From Sipunculus nudus (lineage: Eukaryota; Annelida; Sipuncula; Golfingiida; Sipunculidae): a DNA stretch of 64,000 bases. Position numbers and translations under genes: made by a program. Positions 58,491 through 64,000 of the stretch are shown here, one piece after another. Numbering within the stretch: the first letter of the stretch is position 1; the number at the start of each line of letters is the position of its first letter. The notes under the pieces were generated by a model. The model did not search any database. It was given only the letters and a program-made list of their open reading frames with translations, and had not been told where the DNA came from. The DNA is taken from assembly GCA_026874595.1 (NCBI GenBank), contig CM049318.1, positions 57,696,250 to 57,760,249 on the forward strand. Reading direction: 5' to 3'.

Positions 58491-61400
58491 TAGCTCAGCT
58501 GACTATAAGTCATCTGAGCTATAGTCGTGGTCCATTGTCCGTCGTCCGTCCGTCTGTCCGTCCGTCCGTCCGTCCGTCCGTCCGTCCGTCCGTCCGTCCG
58601 TCCGTCCGTAGATGTGGCACGTTTTGAAACCGTAAGACCTAGGAATCCAAAATTCAGCATAATGTTAGATGTCCCCAAGATCTCCTACCAAGCCGAAAAC
58701 TGGGTCTTTGCGACTTCGTTCCTTTGAGAAATTAAGGAAAAACCTCAATTTTTTATTAAAATCCTATTTTCACACTTCAGGACTGCCTAATATCAAAACC
58801 ACTCATCTGTTTTTCCTCATATTTACCATAAATAATCCTCTATATAGTTCCTATGTACATGCCAGAAATTGGGTCTGTATTATATAATTTAAAAAAGTTA
58901 TGGGCCCAAACATAATGCATTTTGTAAATAATCAGGAAAAAAATTTGATCACTTAACACAAAACTTGTTAAAGCTAAGCACTTTTTTTCCAGTAATATAA
59001 CTTTTATTAATCAAAATTAAATTGTATACCCAAAATTTGATCAAAATCTTTTAAATTTTTTGAAATATTAGCAAAAATAAAAAATTGGTACCTTAAACTT
59101 TGCCCAACTTTGACCATGGCACGTTTTTTTTCCTGTAACTGCTGTGGATTTAATTTTCAAAGCATGTTTTTGTTAGCATTTCAACTGTTAACATTGAAAA
59201 TTTGAAACCAGTTGATCAAAAACTTTAGATTTTATTCAAGTTTTCAAGCACCATGTCACATATTGTTTACATCAACCTAGTGTTATGCAGTTTGCTAGAG
59301 CTCGGCTCCCCAGCTTCAGCTCTAAGTTCCTTAAATTAGGCATACAGTAAGATGTCTCCAAAATCCCCTACCATGCCAAGAATTTGGTCACCAGAACTTC
59401 ATTCCTTCGAGATATTTATGAAAAACTTCATTTTTTCATTAAAAACCCTTTGTTACACTTCAGGACTGCCTAGTATCAAAACCACTGATCTGACTTTGAT
59501 CATATATAATATACATATTTTTCTATACATTCGCTATGCACATGCCATAAATGATGTCAGTATTGCTTAATTGTTTTAAGTTATGTGCCCATACAAAATT
59601 GACTTTGTAAAAAATCAGGAAAAATATTTACTCAGGTTTCATGAAAATTATTGAAGCTAGAGATTTTTTTTGAGTATATAACTTTGTTTAATTAAGATTC
59701 AATTGTATACCCAAAATTAGATCTGTATTTTGTAAATTTTATAAGTTATTAGCATAAACATAAAATCAGTACCTGAAATTTTACCCAACTTTGACCATGG
59801 CACATTTTTTCCCTGTGAGTACTGTTGATTTAATTTTCTCAGAATGTAAACATAAGTATTTAATGTGTTTAAATCTGAAATTTGAAACTAAAAGGTTGAA
59901 AATTAGGCTAGTTATTGAATTTTATCTTGAGGGTCTATTGTAGTCACTTGCTTTGTTCCAGATGCAGGTAGGCCACTCCAGGTCACTGGAAGTCAGCTAT
60001 GCCAGGGTTCCTGATTTGTTTCAGTCACTGGGGGAGATCCCCTGCTGTGACAGGTGTACAATTGTTCTCATATCACACCCCCTCCCCCCCCCCCCCCCCC
60101 CCCCATGAATATATAAATATACATTTGTATGCATGATGTGGTGTTACATGACAAGATTGAGATTTATGATGATGCAATTCAGAATTATGAATCAACGTTT
60201 TTAATCAGAAATATATGTTATATTGGAAATGTATACAAATTAAACTTAAAATAAAAAAATGAGGATCTAATACAAACATGTGTTCATTATTTTCGAGCCT
60301 CAGCAGAATTGGAGATCAGGCTTTGTTTGCCCTGAATGTTTATGCAAAAGTGTTGTTAATCCCATCTCTTCCCCCCCCCCCCCCCCCCCCCCGGCTGTCA
60401 TTGATCCTTAGCACCTCACCGTCACCCGTGCACTGGGACATTAGTTAACATTGCAAATGTGTACAATTTTTTCAATTTGAAAGATAATTGGATAAGAAAA
60501 AATTAAGATCTAATATTGAAACATATTCTTGCCCAAGGAGAATGGAACATAAAGTGATCAGCTCTTGTCTGTCCATCATCTCTCAATTATCATTAAATAT
60601 ATATACTAATTATGAAATTTTTCCTTTAAGCACTGTTGAAATAACTTTCATATGCTGTATGTGTATGGATTTAAGCCATTAAAGTCTGAAATTTGAAAGC
60701 AACTTATGTATTCAGATGTGTAATATTGCAGATGAAAAACTTTAAAATATTAAAATATATTATCAGCTTTGTTTGTCTAACAGTCTGTCTGTCCCTCTTT
60801 AAATATTATGTAATTGTGAATGGACTATTTAATCCTGTAAGTATTGTTGAATTAAGTGGAAATCCTATATGTATATACACTATGTTAATACAGAGATGTT
60901 GTAACTCCCATCATTCCAGCCTTCCCCCCCCCCCCCCCAACCACCACCACCAGGTTCTTGCATCTGGGGACTGGAGACATCAGTTATATTTCAACTGTAT
61001 ACATTTTATAAAATAAAAATACATATATTTAATAATATATATTATGTAAAATAGATCCAATTGAGCAAATGTGTAAACTACTGAACTGTCAACAAACTAT
61101 CAAAAAGCCAGCCAATGATCATGGTAATAATATACATCTTATGTTCACAAACTGCTCACATGCTTCAATTTTGACATTAGAGAATGCATGGTTTGGTCAC
61201 AAAATATTATTTGCAACAATTTCTCACTCATCAATACAAACCAATCATGTCAACCAGCCATGGCATATATTACCTTTTCATCTTAGACTTGATCTCCATT
61301 ATTATTTTAGATTTTTACCTTCAAGGCCAACTTCAGCTGAGCACAGGGACCCATATTTATAGCACCATGTCTTGAATGTTTACATCAAGTCATTGGTTAA

Positions 61401-63067
61401 CAGTGTACATAACACCTTCACTCCTTGCCTACTGCTTCTGTGAGTGTCTTGGTCAGGCTGGGTCAGGCAGTAATTACCAGAGAGCCTTTCTCCTCTCTCT
61501 TTCCCTTTCTCTCTTTCTAGCTCTCTTTCTCTCTCTCTCTTTCTCTCTCTCTCACCCCTATGCCTCCCTTCCTCCCTCCACCCCATTATGTTGACAGGTA
61601 CTATAAACCTAATTTATTAGATATATATGTTGATGCAATTAAGAAATGTGAATCAACTGAAATATTCACATATATATGTTATACTCTAAATGTATAGTTA
61701 CATTTTCAAACCTGGAAAAAAATGATGTTATAAAAAAGGGAATTTATGTAAAAATTGTTCATAATTTCCTGGCTCAGAAGAATGGGAATTAAAATTATTT
61801 GCTTTGTTTCTCTAGCTTTCTTGCCCGTTTTAAATATTTAATAATTATGAATAAACTTTTTTTTCCTGTAAGCTCTGATTAATTAAATTTCATATCCTGT
61901 ACATATATGCAAGGGTATTGTAACTCCCACCATCCCCTTCCCCCACCCCACTAAGTCCTTGCTCCTTCGCACTGTCAACAATAGTGCTATTGCTATAGCA
62001 TAAAATTTAATAATTTGAAGAAAATATATACAGAGAGACAGAGGCGTTGTAACTCCCATCGTAACCCCCCCCCCTTCATCAAGTCCTTCCGCCTGTGGAG
62101 TGGGGATTTTATAGCAACTGTATACATATCATAAAATAGAAAAAACAGTTTAATTAAAGTTTAAATTAAAAAAATTGGATCTCATTAGACAAATGTGTAA
62201 AATGTTGAACTGTCAACAGCCTGTCAAAAAGGTATCCAATGAAAGCGCAAGGTCAGATCTTAAAATATTATTTGCAACAACTTCTTCAATCATATCAACC
62301 AACCATAGCCTAGATTACCTCTTTCTCTCAGACTTTATCTACATTTCATAATATTTTAGATTTTAACCTTCCAGGTGTTTAAGTACTGTTGAATGCTCCC
62401 TCCCTCTCTCTCTATCTCCTTTTCTCTCTACATCCAACCCTCCTTGCTGCCCACACTGTTTCCTTCTCCGAACCCCATCCCAATGTCAGCCTCAGTAAAC
62501 GAGAACAAGTTGAATCAGATATATTCATATTTTTATATCTTGTATAACTGTTTGTTGCCTATGTACGTGCCAGAAATTATGTCAATATTGTGTAATATGT
62601 AGATGTGGTGGGCATCAATATAATGTACCTTGTCAAGACCTAAGAGATATCATGTCATACAGTCACAATTCATAAATCCACTCTTCAGCATAGTTAATAA
62701 TAACATTATATATGTCAAATTGAAATCTTGCGGACTTCTATACACTATAGATCCTTCAACAAATAGCCTTATCATCATTCTACCACTGCTTAGTGTACTG
62801 TCATTGCATTCATATTTGCTCAAATATATTGCTATTTTCAACAGCTCCCAAATAAAAAAAAATAAATAACTATATTTACTCCATATTAATCCATCAGTCA
62901 GGTAATTTCATACATGATTTACTCGCATATTACATTATATTCCTTTATAATAGCCTAATAGGTCCATGATATTCATAAGGTTTGTCGACTAAATATAGTA
63001 TCACAATGGTGATACATTTATAGTTCAATCATGATCAGCTGAGCGTCGTGACCCATAGGTCCCTTGT
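58491..63067 (+). mobile_element. Family A element A4 (4.6 kb, longest copy)
   Basis: Left hairpin at 58494, a long (TCCG)n microsatellite (58537-58609), two ~680-bp sub-repeats (anchors near 58668 and 59352), C runs near 60084, 60371 and 60925, a CT-rich run near 61480-61556, and the right end GATCAGCTGAGCGTCGTGAC...CCCTTGTT at 63067. The interruption of a minisatellite defines both ends clearly. Its 3' two kilobases are colinear with A1 (4000-5627), including CAGGCTGGGTCAGGCAGTAA. Confidence 0.8.
58537..58609. repeat. (TCCG)n microsatellite in A4
   Basis: A nearly pure run of TCCG units with one TCTG. The same position of A1, A2 and A3 holds shorter, variable TCCG/TCTG runs, so the element carries its own microsatellite. 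Confidence 0.95.
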
Positions 63068-63240
63068 TATTAGTATTTTGTCCATGTCTTGATATTTGTC
63101 TTACATTATGACCATGGCTATAGTGTCCAATTTTGTTTTATAAATATCCTTCATCAGCACTGAATCCACATACATCAAGCTTGTTATTTTGTCCTTGGGC
63201 ATTTTGTTTGTTTGTACTTAGTCCATGGATGTTGCATCCT
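63068..63240. repeat. Degenerate minisatellite, 3' part after A4
   Basis: Resumes TATTTTGTCCATGTCTTGAT-type units interrupted by A4, then fades by about 63240. Confidence 0.7.
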
Positions 63241-64000
63241 GTGTGATTTTATTCAGGATTTATGGAAAATTCCACTTGCTGTAAGCGCTAGCAAGTGGTC
63301 CTGTGAGTGGTAGTACTGGATTTCTGTCAGGTGTGTGATAAACCATGTTTGTACACACTAGGGTTATTACAGCAGCCTGTTTGATGGCCAGTGAACCACC
63401 TTTGCTGGCAGAACCACAAAGGATTTAAAACGCTGCTGTTAAGGCCATTCTCCTGCCTGACAGGTTATTATCATCAGGGAGTCTCATGCTGTTTATAGTC
63501 AGGCATCACTAGATTAAATTTTAAGGCTTTTCAGGTTTGAACAAATAAAATGTATTGAAGGAATTTTTGCATTGATACAAAATTTTTTGGAGACGGAATT
63601 GATTTGAATGCAGTAAAACTGTTAAGTTATTCAAGCAGTTTTGTGGTGTCCAGTGCGTATATTGTAATTTTTCGTGTGAAAAAAAAACTCAGTTTACAGT
63701 AACATATATTTAATGAATATTTATTGCTAAATATGAATTATGAAAAATAAAAATCAGTGTTATTTTCATGGAGTATTGATTTAGGAATTTTTTAAATTAT
63801 GTTACTCTTAATCTAAGACGCATGGTAGGTGTTTTTAATTTCAAAACCCTAAGATTTCTACAATTTCTCATGCTATAATATGGTATTTCACCTTTTGTCT
63901 CTGTTAACTCAAGCAAGTTTTGTTTTAATAAACAGTCCTCTCGCTCTGTTACTATTTTTAATAAGGCTCATGAACACTGAACATGCACTGCAGGAAATGT
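63241..64000. other. Unassigned stretch to window end
   Basis: AT-rich, with no recognised gene or repeat. Confidence 0.4.

Overview
The window is a piece of an intron-rich animal genome and is dominated by repeats. It carries the C-terminal half of one recognisable host gene, CDCA7/CDCA7L, on the + strand. The exons encode the 4CXXC zinc finger that partners the HELLS remodeller in other animals. The repeat content (elements with a terminal hairpin, a TCCG-type microsatellite and a tandem core, many small inverted-repeat elements, homopolymer C/G runs) suggests a mollusc or another lophotrochozoan. That placement is inference; the sequence does not name the species.

Layout of 1-22 kb: CDCA7 exons lie at 578-715, 1503-1589, 17043-17105 and 20863-20999, all joined in phase 0, with a possible very short last coding exon at 21996-22011. 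The 15.45 kb intron between the second and third exons is almost wholly mobile DNA. A hairpin-ended element (A1) abuts an element with a ~337-bp tandem core (B). A second A-type element is inserted inside B, and a third inside that one. An element with a ~280-bp core (C) follows. The next intron holds element D, whose core is a higher-order satellite with a period of exactly 280 bp.

Layout of 22-34 kb: a probable 3' UTR or downstream flank with a triplicated block and a pogo-like miniature element; a 150-bp hairpin; a GC-rich segment in which three copies of one short direct repeat bound two consecutive insertions; a decayed DNA transposon whose ends carry a THAP-like start and a SAP-like pseudogene pointing inward; a 61-bp palindrome built from TCTAGAC; and a second copy of element C interrupted by a probable solo LTR whose promoter carries three clusters of heat-shock-element pentamers 5' of a TATA box.

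Layout of 34-64 kb: another A element, CpG-rich nested inverted-repeat elements, an inverted-repeat element carrying nine copies of a 15-bp motif in both orientations, homopolymer-containing inverted-repeat elements, a hAT-like miniature element, a tandem duplication, a CpG-dense hairpin segment of unknown nature, a possible orphan exon at 53459-53572, and a 4.6-kb A element inserted into a degenerate minisatellite. No second gene could be recognised with confidence. Long stretches appear to be ordinary intergenic or intronic DNA.
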